Shown: positions 1 to 8,909 of the stretch, piece by piece
Layout: each line of letters starts with the position of its first letter
Position numbering within the stretch: position 1 is the stretch's first letter
Assembly: GCA_016800925.1 (NCBI GenBank)
Contig: JABCPU010001125.1
Coordinates: 1 to 15,473, forward strand
DNA length: 15,473 bases
Reading direction: 5' to 3'
From: Suillus spraguei
Lineage: Eukaryota > Basidiomycota > Agaricomycetes > Boletales > Suillaceae
Made by a program: the position numbers and the translations under genes
The notes under the pieces: generated by a model
Told to the model about the DNA's origin: nothing
Seen by the model: the letters and a program-made list of their open reading frames with translations, nothing else
The model's database searches: none

Positions 1-496
1 CCTGAGGAAGTCTTACGGCAATATAACTCTGTTAGTAGAAGAACTGCGGATATGGTAGGCCAGAGTGACACAGTCCTACAAGAGTTCTAACAGTTTGTGG
101 GTAGCGTGTGGCATAGTACCGCAACAAGGGGTGTAGTGACTGGGAGATAATATCTATTATCGAAAATGCAAGAGCAGGTATGTGAACATACTAGGTGCTT
201 ATATAGGACATGGTCATCCTTGCGTTTTTATTGAAACCAATTCGCAAAGCCACTGTTGGATTGGATGATTGACTGGACGATTGAATGACCAAACAGGTAG
301 TTTGCCGCAAACTCAAAGTAGAAGTGCAAAATTACAATGCGACTGGAAAATAGTTTACAGCAACAATGATTGACGCGAAGTCATGTCACAAGATTTACAC
401 TATCCGAAGATGCCGATGGACGTGTGCTATCCCCGTCATACTTAGAGTACTGAGTCAGATATATGGACTAGATGGCATTACCGCTGACACACTCAC
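1..496. other. Left flank, no complete gene recognised
   Basis: I see no convincing coding region on the plus strand. On the minus strand this stretch lies downstream of the exon at 497-786. That exon ends at a good donor (GTGAGT, plus-strand 491-496), so one or more further exons may lie here. A short open stretch follows a CTCAG acceptor at about 440 on the minus strand, but its phase does not match the donor cleanly. A minus-strand AATAAA (227-232) could be the polyadenylation signal of that gene. No tRNA, rRNA or transposon end was recognised. Confidence 0.4.
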
Positions 497-786
497 CGTC
501 CGGATACAGATCCTTTAGGCGCAACCTTTGATATATCTTCGTCCATCTGTTTCCACAGCGCTGCCTTTCCCTTCGGCTCAAGCACCAAAAATGTCCCATC
601 GCTCAAGCAATTGCAGAAGTAAAAATCTCCCTTACAGGAAAACACATAATCTTGAGTATCGGGATCTCGTAAAGTGTCCTTAATGGTGTCGGGGTTTGGC
701 TCTTCGATGGCTGAACATAGTATCTGTTTGATTGCGGGACCAAAAATGTGGTCGGTCCAGCCTCCTCTGGGGACCTTGGGTGCCTC
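497..786 (-). CDS. Internal exon of an unrecognised minus-strand gene (possibly a remnant)
   Basis: This 290-nt segment reads as 96 codons without a stop on the minus strand and is bounded by an acceptor (AATACAG, ending at 787) and a strong donor (GTGAGT, 496-491). It has no early ATG, so a simple start-to-stop search misses it. The translation is protein-like, begins EAPKVPRGGWTDHIFGPAIK, and is rich in Asp, Lys and aromatic residues. It contains the stretches YVFSCKGDFYFCNCLSDGTF and VLEPKGKAALWKQMDED. I do not recognise the family and assign no function. Possible upstream mini-exons lie at about 913-990 (ending SMNSMGNQ before a GTCAGT donor) and about 1044-1064. Further upstream the gene seems to be cut off where the WD40 array begins near 1340. 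It may be a 3' gene fragment and not a working gene. Confidence 0.45.
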
Positions 787-814
787 CTGTATTCAACAAG
801 TCAGAAAGTCACTT

Positions 815-1190
815 GCAACCTCTGCAAAAGTCCTACATCAGGGACAGAATATCCCTACAAAGTGCAAGGGAGATCAACGATGAGATAACATATAATGAGT
901 CGCGCACACTGACCTGGTTGCCCATGGAGTTCATGGACTCTTCCAGCTTCCCAGTTAGATCCGTAGGTGCAAGTTCTGTCTATCGATGCGAGGGCCCATA
1001 AGAATTCTGGGTAAATTTTGTCATGCAATAGCGCGAATCCTACCTTAGAGGCAGAATCTCCCTATTTGGAGAGCGAGGCAAGTCAGTGACGAAATATTGA
1101 CATACAGTAGTAGACTACACACCCCTGCCGAGCTTGTAGCAGAATTCAGCTGGCTAGTTGAATCCGTGAGTGCAAGTCATGTTAGGACCC
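815..1190. repeat. Degenerate tandem duplication, period about 205 bp
   Basis: Two neighbouring stretches align at an offset of roughly 203-207 bp. The block at about 955-985 (ATCCGTAGGTGCAAGTTC) matches one at about 1160-1185 (ATCCGTGAGTGCAAGTCA). The block at about 830-857 (TCCTACATCAGGGACAGAAT) matches one at about 1037-1064 (TCCTACCTTAGAGGCAGAAT). Read on the minus strand, each unit carries a putative mini-exon with intron-like flanks, so this looks like an exon-plus-intron duplication inside the decayed gene to the left. The copies are clearly diverged, so the event is not recent. No gene on the plus strand is supported in 787-1340. Confidence 0.55.
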
Positions 1191-1339
1191 CAGGTCAGTT
1201 CGAAGTAAATATTGTGCGATGGCGACATGCTGTCATTGTGGGTAAATGAGGGCGCTTGTCTGTGAGAACCTGAGAGGAGTCTTATATAAGTACTTACAGC
1301 GCCACATGGCGTCACCATTGTTTCACTCACTGATCGGAT

Positions 1340-2544
1340 GGCTCCATAGGAGTCAAGCTTCATCGCGAGTGCATCCTCGGACAACACAGCGCGATTATGG
1401 AACCTCGACAACAACCAGCCCATCAGTTTGCCCCTCCACCATGCAAGTTTTGTGGAATCTGTGTCGTTTTTCAGCAGATGGAAAGCTACTGGCCACTGGT
1501 TGCGACGACAACAATACATACACTTGTGATGTTTCTGCAATATTAAAATAAGTTGGTCTCGACAAACTCCTGTTAGACCAGCATGATAAGTCGGTCATTG
1601 TACGTGATACTTTCGTCACAAATCTCATTGCATTCAATCATTTTCTAGGCTGATGCTACACGACATCCAGTCCGGCAGCCAATCAAGGTCTCTAGTCGGG
1701 TACACCAAGGATTCTTCGATGGCATACCACCTCGTGCTCACGTACGTCGTTCAGGTCTCGTCTAAATTGTATTGTTTTCTTGACCTTGATGTTCTCAATC
1801 TTCTGCACAACTCGATCCCAACAACACACCATCACCCCGCATTCTTCACTGGGTTCGAAATATTGTCTCCGCCAGTCCTGGTGGTGCAAAGATTGAGCTG
1901 CGCGAGCATCACTCAGCAGTCGTCGACGTTTTACATTGCCAGGCCAAACGTGTATGTCATCTTCGTCCTTCTCAAATGTTCAAACCCCATCTCATATCAT
2001 ACAAAGGAACGCATCAGCGAGAGAAAAGCGGAGGCCAATAATCCCATCGAAATCGAAGAAACCTGCTGCAAGCACCTCATGCCCTCCTAATAGCAATGCC
2101 ACACAATCCAGCAGCGCAGCTCAGGCTCAGTCCTTTGAGCAAACACAGATTGCCGTCTTCACATCCTCCACTGCACCTGTCCCCGTTCCTACTCCCCAAG
2201 CTACAACTTCACACACCAATCCTCGTGCGACGATGTAAGTGCACTACATTGTGCGGTTGCAGAATAAGTTCGCCGCAGTGAGAGATAGGACCGGGAGATA
2301 GCTTTGATAGAGAGAATATGTACACTACTATTCTGGTGTCTTGCTGATGGGGAGCTTATATACGTAGTTCCAAGGGGGTGGCGTTCTAGGGTAGCAATGT
2401 AATAAGGGTATGATCAGACGTAAAGAAAAGGGTTTTTCCGTCACCAGGGGAATATAATTCCCTACAACGATAAATAATGCTGGACGCTGGACTCGCTTTT
2501 GGTTGTTTTTTTGTTGTACCTCTCCGCAGTATACCCATGATTAA
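1340..2544 (+). pseudogene. WD1: 3' remnant of a WD40-repeat gene, interrupted by an insertion
   Basis: Only the last WD repeat and a half and the tail exons remain. Recognisable homology starts near 1354 and reads through RLWNLDNNQPISLPLHHA. An extra T in the T-run at 1467-1471 breaks the frame, and a TAA at 1549-1551 stops the original frame. The intron at 1600-1648 and tail exon 2 (1649-1741, 31 codons, encoding a sequence that includes RRP-like and QGFFDG motifs) are intact. Exon 3 (1799-1951) and exon 4 (from 2005) can be aligned, but both acceptors have changed from CAG to CAA (1796-1798 and 2002-2004). Exon 4 is split at 2234 by an element of about 233 bp that puts a TAA at 2236-2238. 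The displaced end of the tail (GRWTRFW motif) continues to a TAA at 2542-2544. The tail type (RRPIIPSKSKKPA) resembles WD4 more than WD2 or WD3. This copy is almost certainly dead. Confidence 0.85.
2234..2466. mobile_element. Probable solo LTR or small transposable element inside WD1 exon 4
   Basis: About 233 bp is present here that has no counterpart in WD2, WD3 or WD4 at the same place. It is flanked by the direct repeat ACGAT (2230-2234 and 2467-2471), which looks like a target-site duplication of 4-5 bp. Removing it restores an uninterrupted alignment to the WD4 tail. The element begins TGTAAG and ends CTACA, giving the TG...CA ends typical of LTRs, and it carries a TATATA-like motif at about 2358. 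It has no coding capacity. A MITE is the alternative: the ends share only a weak inverted TGTARG, so terminal inverted repeats are not convincing. The T at 2234 can belong to either the repeat or the element, so the boundary is uncertain by one base. Confidence 0.7.
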
Positions 2545-2805
2545 AATTAACATATCCCATCCGCTTTATTATCCTTTACGAGAACCTTTCACTCGACTGC
2601 AAGGGAGACAGTCGTGTGTTCCACACTTTACATACCACGGTTGTTTCTAATCTTTAGTCGTTGCGGCTTCACTGGTTAGGAAAGGTGACCAAACACGAGT
2701 CATAGGTACTAGCGAAAGGGAAACACTTCCATTTGCGTGTTGTAGAAATGATACAAATGTAGAATGGGTCCGGTCACATCAAGTCCAATAATGTGGGTAG
2801 CAAAT

Positions 2806-3703
2806 CAGTGCAATTCCAACACCGTTCCACGCTGTACACTTCCCAACCTGTTAACAAGTCAGCGAATGAGTCTACTAAATCGACGAAAACACTTGCCTAT
2901 AAGCCGCCAATGCTTCTCGATACGTCTCGAAAGCGCGACCTTCTCTCCAACTTCAGTACATGCAGGCGAAGTCAATTGAATCTTTGCGAGATCCCCTTTC
3001 ACGCTCAGTACTCGTCCACCAGTCGATGTTGAACCAATGTTAGTCAGTAGGAGCTCGTTCATGGCGAGTTTTGAGACATTAGTTTGTTTCTTGTCCTCTG
3101 TGCGAATGCCCAGCAAGCGGCGGAGAAGGAACAAACTGATCTCAAGCTCTGTATTCTCTTCAGAACACGATAGCACGCCGAAACTGAGGATGTTTACCAG
3201 TGTAGACCTTTGGGAGCTTACCGACCGCACCCAACACTTGATCGACAAGACGATCCGCTCTGCATAGCGTAGGGTCGATCTTTGTCCCAATACCAATCAG
3301 CCCTTCCGGAACCTGAGACACGATCTTGCTGAAAATCGGCTTAAACCGGTTCTTCCCTTGAGTGTCTTTTGTTACAACGGATCTCGACTTCTTGTCCTAC
3401 CTGTAGGACACCTGTGAGGATAGAACCGCCGGCAACACCCCCTTTCAGCTCATCGACCTTGGCACCAGGCTTATTGACGTCGAATGAATGGATAACAGTA
3501 TAGCGCTGCGTATCCAAATTGATTGTAGCCCAGAAGGTTTGTGGTCCCTCAGTTGCCTCAGACCCGCTTGCGCACCTTGTTTGATATTACTTCAGGCGAA
3601 AGTGGCATTAGCATCGTGATATCTGTGACATCGTCCACCTGTTCCACCTCTTCTTCAGAGTCTGATGCTTCATGATGTCTTTGGAGGTATCGTCATCTCA
3701 CAT
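2806..3703 (-). pseudogene. E1: eIF2 gamma remnant lacking the GTPase domain
   Basis: eIF2 gamma is the GTP-binding subunit of the factor that brings initiator tRNA to the 40S ribosome. On the minus strand the copy begins at an ATG (3703-3701) followed at once by TGA. It then shows the acidic N-terminus (SDSEEE) and the conserved PLSPEVIS motif at about 3590-3613. The whole G domain is missing. The sequence jumps to domain II ([20 protein letters not shown], then [17 protein letters not shown]) and domain III ([59 protein letters not shown]). The C-terminus ends in an RGTVLELH-like sequence with TGA at 2808-2806. Two 49-nt introns are retained (3197-3149, GT-AG; 2896-2848, with a GC donor). 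Several frameshifts and stops separate the blocks. Retained introns exclude a processed retrocopy. Confidence 0.9.
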
Positions 3704-4200
3704 TTCGAAGATAGGAGGTTGACGCTTTCCAATTTGACTCAAAAAGTCCCCAATCTGAATCATGAATAGAAATTATCGAGGTTTCTAGAGAAAGATGGAA
3801 CGATCAGTGATTAAGACATTTGTGTACTGAGATTATGTCTTAGGCATCAATGGGTATCGAGCCGTCTCGGAGCAGTGGGGTAGGGAGAAGCAGTCTTGTT
3901 GCAAGTAAAGCTGCGTCGGAAAAGGAGGATGTGCCGTAATGCTAACCATGATTGGAACTGATAGAATAGGCCTTGGGCGCTTCAGCTGCACAGCATATGG
4001 TCTATAAGCTGCGAAGTGAACACGAGGACCAGACATGTAAAACATACCATATCAAACTTCCAGTGTACTTTAACTTCGACCTATACGTCCACTGTGTCTT
4101 GGTATCAACACGTCGAGATCTGCAAAGAAACATATCGTCGTAAGTGATGATTTTGGACTCATGTATGAAAGCTGAAATAATCTGCATGCGGTAGTTGATA
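3704..4200 (+). promoter_or_regulatory. Divergent spacer, WD2 promoter and 5'-UTR intron
   Basis: This spacer of about 500 bp lies between the E1 start and the WD2 ATG and is homologous to the spacers before WD3, WD4 and WD5. Conserved elements are an inverted CCAAT box (ATTGG, 3951-3955, 250 bp before the ATG), a TATAAG motif (4003-4008, 193 bp before the ATG), and a probable leader intron at 4140-4194. The intron has a strong GTAAGT donor, a CTGAAAT branch-like motif and an AG acceptor six bases before the ATG. No upstream ATG gives a longer protein. Promoter function is inferred from conservation and position. Confidence 0.55.
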
Positions 4201-5907
4201 ATGTCTTTACCCGTCGCTGTGACGGAAGAGAAATCAACGATAGCGCCACACCAGAAATTTAAGGTACACGATGACAACAGTTGGGTCTGTGGTGCCATAC
4301 ACTTGCCAGGTGGACAACGGATAATGACTTTCTCAGTGGATGGCTCGCTGAGTGTATGGAACATGAAGAGTGGGAAACAGATCGGTGGCGACTGGTGGGA
4401 CGAAGACAGTCAAGTGTGCACCATAGCGTTGTCTCCGGATGGGAAGAAAATGGTTAGCGGGGATAGGGATGGTGGAGTGGGATTGTGGAACATCGACACA
4501 GGCAAAGTCATTGCGAAATGGTTGGGGCATACAGAATGCGTGGCGTCTGTCTGCTGGACTCAAGATGGTCAGCGGGTCTTGAGCGGATCTTGCGATGGGA
4601 CTGCAAGACAATGGGATGTAGAGAACGGAGAGACAATCCTCGAACCAATCAAGACAGGGCACGATTATGTGTCTGCAGTTGCCTACTCACCAGACACGAC
4701 TAAGTTTGCGACTGGTGGATGCTTCAAACAGCATCATATGCTCACTGAAGATAACGACTCAAACTTGGTGTGCCCAATCAAAATTTGGGATACAAGGACC
4801 GGCAAGCTTGTCGCTACTCTCAATGGACACAATTGGACGATATGCCTGGCTTGGACCCCAGATGGACTTTTCTCCGGCGATCGCTTGATAAGGAGATGGA
4901 ATACAACATCCTGGAAACAGATCGCACTGCTCAAAGACGACACTGGGTCTATCTTTGAAATTGCAATATCTCCAAACAGCCGCATCCTCGCAAGTGTATC
5001 TGGTTCCATAGCGCGATTATGGAACCTCGACAACAACCAGTCAATCAGTTTAGTCTACCATCAACATGGAGTGAACTCCGTATCGTTTTCAGCAGATGGA
5101 AAGCTACTGATCACTAGCTCTGCGGATGATAATGTATACACTTGGGACATTTCTGCAATAGTAAAAGAAGCTGGCCTGGATGAACTCCTGTTGGACCAGC
5201 ATGACAAGTCGGTCACTGTACGTGATACTTCCATAGCAAATCTCATTGCATTCAATCGTTTTCTAGGCTGATGCTACACGACGTCCAGTTCGTCAGCCAA
5301 TCAAAGTCTCCAGTCGAGTATCCCAAGGATTTTTTGATGACACACCGCATCGTGTTCATGTATGTCGTTCAGAGCGCTCATGTCTTATCTAAATTTTATT
5401 GTTTTTCCTCACCTCGATGTCCTCAGTCTTCTGTGCGACTCAATCCCCACAATGTGCCATCCCAATCTCGCATTTTTCACTGGGTTCGAGATCTTTTATC
5501 CGCTGGACCCAATAGTGCAGAGACGGAGCATCACTCAGCAGTTGTCAACGTTCCACATTGCCAGGCCAAACGTGTATGTCATCTTCTCCTTCAATGTTCA
5601 AACCCCATCTCACACCACACAGAGGAATGCGTCAGCAAGAGAACAACGGAGGCCAATTCCATTGAAATACAAGAAACCTGCCTCACGCCTGCTCAATAGC
5701 AATACCACGCAATCCAGCAACGCAGCTCAGGCTCAGTCATCTCCACAACCACAGACTGCCATCTCCACGTCATCCAGCACACCTCCCTTGGTTGCTGACA
5801 CAACTCCAAGCACCAATCCTCATATCGTAATCAGACATGCTGGGCGCTGGACCCGTTTTTGGGTCTCTATATGTTGTACCTCCTCTGAGTATACCGACGA
5901 TCATTAA
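4201..5907 (+). CDS. WD2: seven-bladed WD40 protein with Ser/Thr-rich tail, intact copy
   Basis: The model has four exons, 4201-5217, 5267-5359, 5427-5573 and 5623-5907, joined by introns of 49, 67 and 49 nt. All introns are phase 0 with GT/AG ends, and they give 513 residues. Exon 1 encodes seven WD repeats ending at VWNM (about 54), LWNI (98), RQWDV (140), KIWDT (197), RRWNT (235), RLWNL (275) and YTWDI (317). That is the number needed to close one beta-propeller, a protein-interaction platform with no catalytic role. Exons 2-4 encode a basic Ser/Thr/Gln-rich tail of 174 residues with FHWVRDLLSAGPNSAETE, RNASAREQRRP and a terminal GRWTRFW...CC...EYT motif. No signal peptide or membrane segment is evident. 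Blade 5 is shortened by about four residues (DGLFSGDRLIRRW), and blades 1 and 6 lack a canonical Gly-His, so folding may be weakened. The start is the ATG at 4201, just after the leader intron; the TTG at 4195 is not used. Partners and biological role are unknown. Confidence 0.85.
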
Positions 5908-6228
5908 TCTACCCATTTTATTTTCTCGTCTTTCACAAAGAGTTACATTGTCTGTTGAAATACTATGATACTTGTGTCATCCATACAACATTGTTTCTTA
6001 GATACCCACACATACTGCACTGCGCATTGAATTGCGTTCACTGAACAATTTTCAGATGAATACTCTGGCTTTGAATTGCACTGCGAGATACTTGAGAACT
6101 TGGGGAAGTGCTTGGCCGTCTTCTTCTACAGCATCATTGAATGTAAGGCAAAAACAGTGACATTTCTGATCAATACCAAGTTTGATTGTCAATATCAACG
6201 TTGCAGTGAAATAAGGACGCAAGTCCAG
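5908..6228. other. WD2 3' flank, convergent spacer
   Basis: No gene is seen. The sequence is the downstream flank of WD2 and is homologous to the flank of WD3 (about 8990-9313), including the stretch after TTTTCAG at about 6050 and 9132. Homology to the WD3 flank ends at the GTCCA near 6224-6228, exactly where eIF2 gamma sequence (E2) begins. That point is therefore a rearrangement junction. A polyadenylation region is expected here, but no clear AATAAA was found near the stop codon. Confidence 0.5.
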
Positions 6229-6719
6229 ACCGCACCCAGCACTTGACCACAAGACGATCCGCTCTGCATGGCATAGGATCAATCTTTGTCCCAACACCAA
6301 TAAGCCCTCCCGGAACTGCAAACTGCAGATGATTGTTCTCAGAGTGCAGATCTTGCTGGAAATCAGCTTGCATCGGTTCCGCCCTTGAGTGTTTTTCGTT
6401 ATGATGGATCTCGACCTCTTGTCCTACCCGTAGGACACCTGTGAGAATAGAACCATCGGCAACACCCCGTTTCAGCTCATCAATCTCGGCATCAGGCTTG
6501 TTGATGTCGAATGAACGGATGACAGTAGAGCACTGCGTGTCCAAATTAATTGTAGCCTAGAAGATTCGTGGTCAATGAGTTGTTTCAGATATAGGAAAGT
6601 GCTTGCGCACCTGTTTGATACTTCAGGTGAAAGTGGCGTCAGCATTATGATATTTATGACATCGCTATTCTTCCTCTTCTTCAGAGTCTGATGCTTCATG
6701 AAATATCTTTATCTTACAT
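6229..6719 (-). pseudogene. E2: eIF2 gamma remnant lacking both the GTPase domain and domain III
   Basis: On the minus strand it starts at an ATG (6719-6717) followed directly by TAA. It keeps the acidic N-terminal stretch and MLTPLSPEV. As in E1, it then skips the whole G domain and resumes in domain II with [37 protein letters not shown] and [20 protein letters not shown], ending after ADRLV. Domain III and the C-terminus are absent, because the copy is cut at about 6229 and joined to WD2 3'-flank DNA. Frameshifts separate the blocks. The shared G-domain deletion links E2 to E1, and the loss of domain III is later and unique to E2. It has no plausible function as a translation factor. Confidence 0.88.
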
Positions 6720-7268
6720 TTCGTGTGATCAAGACAGGCGGTCGGCGCTTCTCAGTTCGACTCAAAAAAGTCCCAAATCTGGATCATGGATTTGAAATGT
6801 TTTTGGAGAAAGATGGAACGATCAGTGATTAAGACACTGTTGTACTGAAATTGTATCTTACGCATCAGTGGGTATCGAGCCATCAGCGAGATGATAGGTG
6901 CCAACAGCGTCTCTGAGTGGTTGAGTAGAGAGAAGCAGGTTTATTGCAAGATAGCGGAGTAAGGCTCCATCGGAGAAGGTAGTAGTATGACACATGGAGG
7001 TGTGCAGTAAGGTCGACAAAAGATGATTGGAACTGATAGTATATGCCTTGGGTGCTTCAACTGCACAGCATATGACGTATAAGCTGTGAAGTGAACACGA
7101 CGACCATGTAAAATGTACGGTATCAAATTTCCAGTGCACTTTGACTTTGACCTGTACGACCATTGTGTCTTAGTGTCAACGCATTGAGACCTGCAAAGAA
7201 ACATATCGTAAGTGATGATTTTGGACTCGTATGCAAAAGCTGAAATGATCTGCACGCAGTAGTTGATC
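6720..7268 (+). promoter_or_regulatory. Divergent spacer, WD3 promoter and 5'-UTR intron
   Basis: This spacer is homologous to the one before WD2. It has the inverted CCAAT (ATTGG, 7026-7030, 243 bp before the ATG), the TATAAG motif (7078-7083, 191 bp before the ATG), and the leader intron at 7208-7262 (55 nt, GTAAGTGATGAT donor, GCAGTAG acceptor). The first ATG after the intron, at 7269, opens the WD3 frame. The spacing of these elements matches WD2 to within a few bases. Function is inferred. Confidence 0.55.
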
Positions 7269-8909
7269 ATGTTTTTACCCATGGTTGTGACGCGGGAGAA
7301 ATCGACGATAACGCCACGCCAGAAATTTGAGGGACACAACCGTTCTGTCTTTGGTGCCATACACTTGCCAGGTGGACAACGGATAATGACTTGTTCAGCG
7401 GACGGCTCGCTGCGTGTATGGAACATGAAGAGTGGGAAACAGGTGGATGGCGACTGGCGGGATGGAGACAGTCCAGTGTGGACTATAGCGTTGTCTCCGG
7501 ACGGGAAGAAAGTGGTTAGCGGGAATGAGGATGGTGGAGTGAGATTGTGGGACATTGACACAGGCAAGGTCATCGCAAAATGGTTGGGGCATACAAAACA
7601 AGTGAGATCTGTTTGCTGGAGTCGAGATGGTCGGCGAGTCTTGAGTGGATCCTTCGATGGGACCGCAAGACAATGGGATGTAGAGAACGAAGAGACTATC
7701 TTCCCACCAATCAAGACAGGGCACGAATGGGTGTACACAGTCGTCTACTCACCAGACATGACCATTTTTGCAACTGGTGGATTCGAGAAGCCTTGGGATG
7801 CTACTGGAGATAACAAATGCCCAATCAGAATCTGGGACGTAAAGACAGGCAAACTTGTTACAACTCTTGACGGACACACACATTATGTGACATGCCTGGC
7901 TTGGACCGCAGATGGAAAAACGCTTATATCCGGGTCATTCGATCGATCGATCAGGACATGGAATACTACAACTTGGAAACAAATCGCAGTGATGGATGGG
8001 CACACTGGGTTTGTCCATGGAATTGCAATATCTCCAAATGGCCGCATCCTCGCAAGCGCATCTGAGGACAACACAGCGCGATTATGGAACCTCGAGGCCA
8101 ACCAGCCCATCAGTTTGCCCCTTCACCATGCAGATGCCCTGGACTTCGATGTGTCGTTCTCAGTAGATGGAAAGTTACTGGCCACCGGCGGCCACGATAA
8201 TAATGCATACACTTGGGACATTTCTGTGATGATAAAAGAAGCTGGCCTCGACGAACTTCTGTTGGACCAGCATGACAAATGGGTGGTATGTAACATTTTC
8301 ATAAACAGATTTCATGGCAGAATCTAAACCTATCTATTTCAGACTAATGCTGCACGACGTCCAGTCCGTCATCCAATCAATATCTCCAGTCGAGTACCCC
8401 AAGGATTTTTTGATGGCACACCACATCGTGCTCACGTACGTTGCTCATGTTCATCTAAATTGTCTCGTTTTTCTCACCTTGATGTCCTCAGCCTTCTGCA
8501 CAACTCGATCCCCATAATACGCCATCCCGATCCCGCATTTTTCACTGGGTTCGAGATCTTTTCTCTGCTGGATCAAATAGTGCAGAGACGGAGCATTACC
8601 ATTACTCAGCAGTCGTCGATGTTTCACATTGCCAGGCCAAACGTGTATGTCATCTTCTCCTTCAATTTTCACACCCCATCTCATTTCACACAGAGGAACG
8701 CGTCAGCAAGAGAAAAACGGAGGCCGATTCCATTGAAATACAAGAAACCTGCTGCAAGCACCTCACGCCCTCCCAATAACAACGCCACGCAGTCCAACAG
8801 CATAGCTCAGGCTCAGTCCTCTCCGCAACCAGAGGCTACCATATCTACGTCATCCACCACACCTCCGCTGTTGCTGACACGACTCCAAACAGTGATCCTC
8901 ATATCGTAA
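7269..8909 (+). CDS. WD3: seven-bladed WD40 protein, tail end lost by a one-base deletion
   Basis: The model has exons 7269-8285, 8343-8435, 8492-8644 and 8694-8909 with introns of 57, 56 and 49 nt, all phase 0, giving 492 residues. Exon 1 (339 residues) has the best-preserved propeller in the array. Its seven repeats end at VWNM (53), LWDI (96), RQWDV (138), RIWDV (191), RTWNT (233), RLWNL (275) and YTWDI (318). Most blades keep the Gly-His and Trp-Asp/Asn signature residues (EGHNRS, LGHTKQV, TGHEWV, DGHTHYV, DGHTGFV). The tail carries FHWVRDLFSAGSNSAETE and RNASAREKRRP. At about 8865-8872 one base is missing relative to WD2 (CCTCCGCTGTTGC against CCTCCCTTGGTTGC), so translation ends at 8909. 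The conserved GRWTRFW terminus lies out of frame just beyond, open until TAA at 8987-8989. The propeller is probably functional. Whether the tail is really lost depends on confirming that base. Confidence 0.82.

Noticed and set aside
1154..1540. Minus-strand open frame of 128 codons
   Set aside because: Most of it is antisense to the WD1 remnant and the rest lies in the degenerate 205-bp duplication. Nothing protein-like stands out.
2859..3296. A 145-codon minus-strand frame as a short intact eIF2 gamma-like protein
   Set aside because: Its first third is out of the native frame and it reads straight through a 49-nt intron. Only the domain III part is native, so it is a piece of a pseudogene.
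5362..5622. First part of the open frame at 5362-5907 as a separate downstream gene
   Set aside because: Only the part from 5623 is coding, as WD2 exon 4. The earlier part is intron 2, exon 3 in another frame and intron 3. The same applies to the frames at 8460-8693 and 12002-12415.
6941..7738. Long antisense open frame (265 codons) opposite WD3
   Set aside because: It lies antisense to the conserved propeller exon and recurs in shorter forms opposite WD2, WD4 and WD5 as a by-product of their codon use. It has no recognisable domain and no splice or promoter support.
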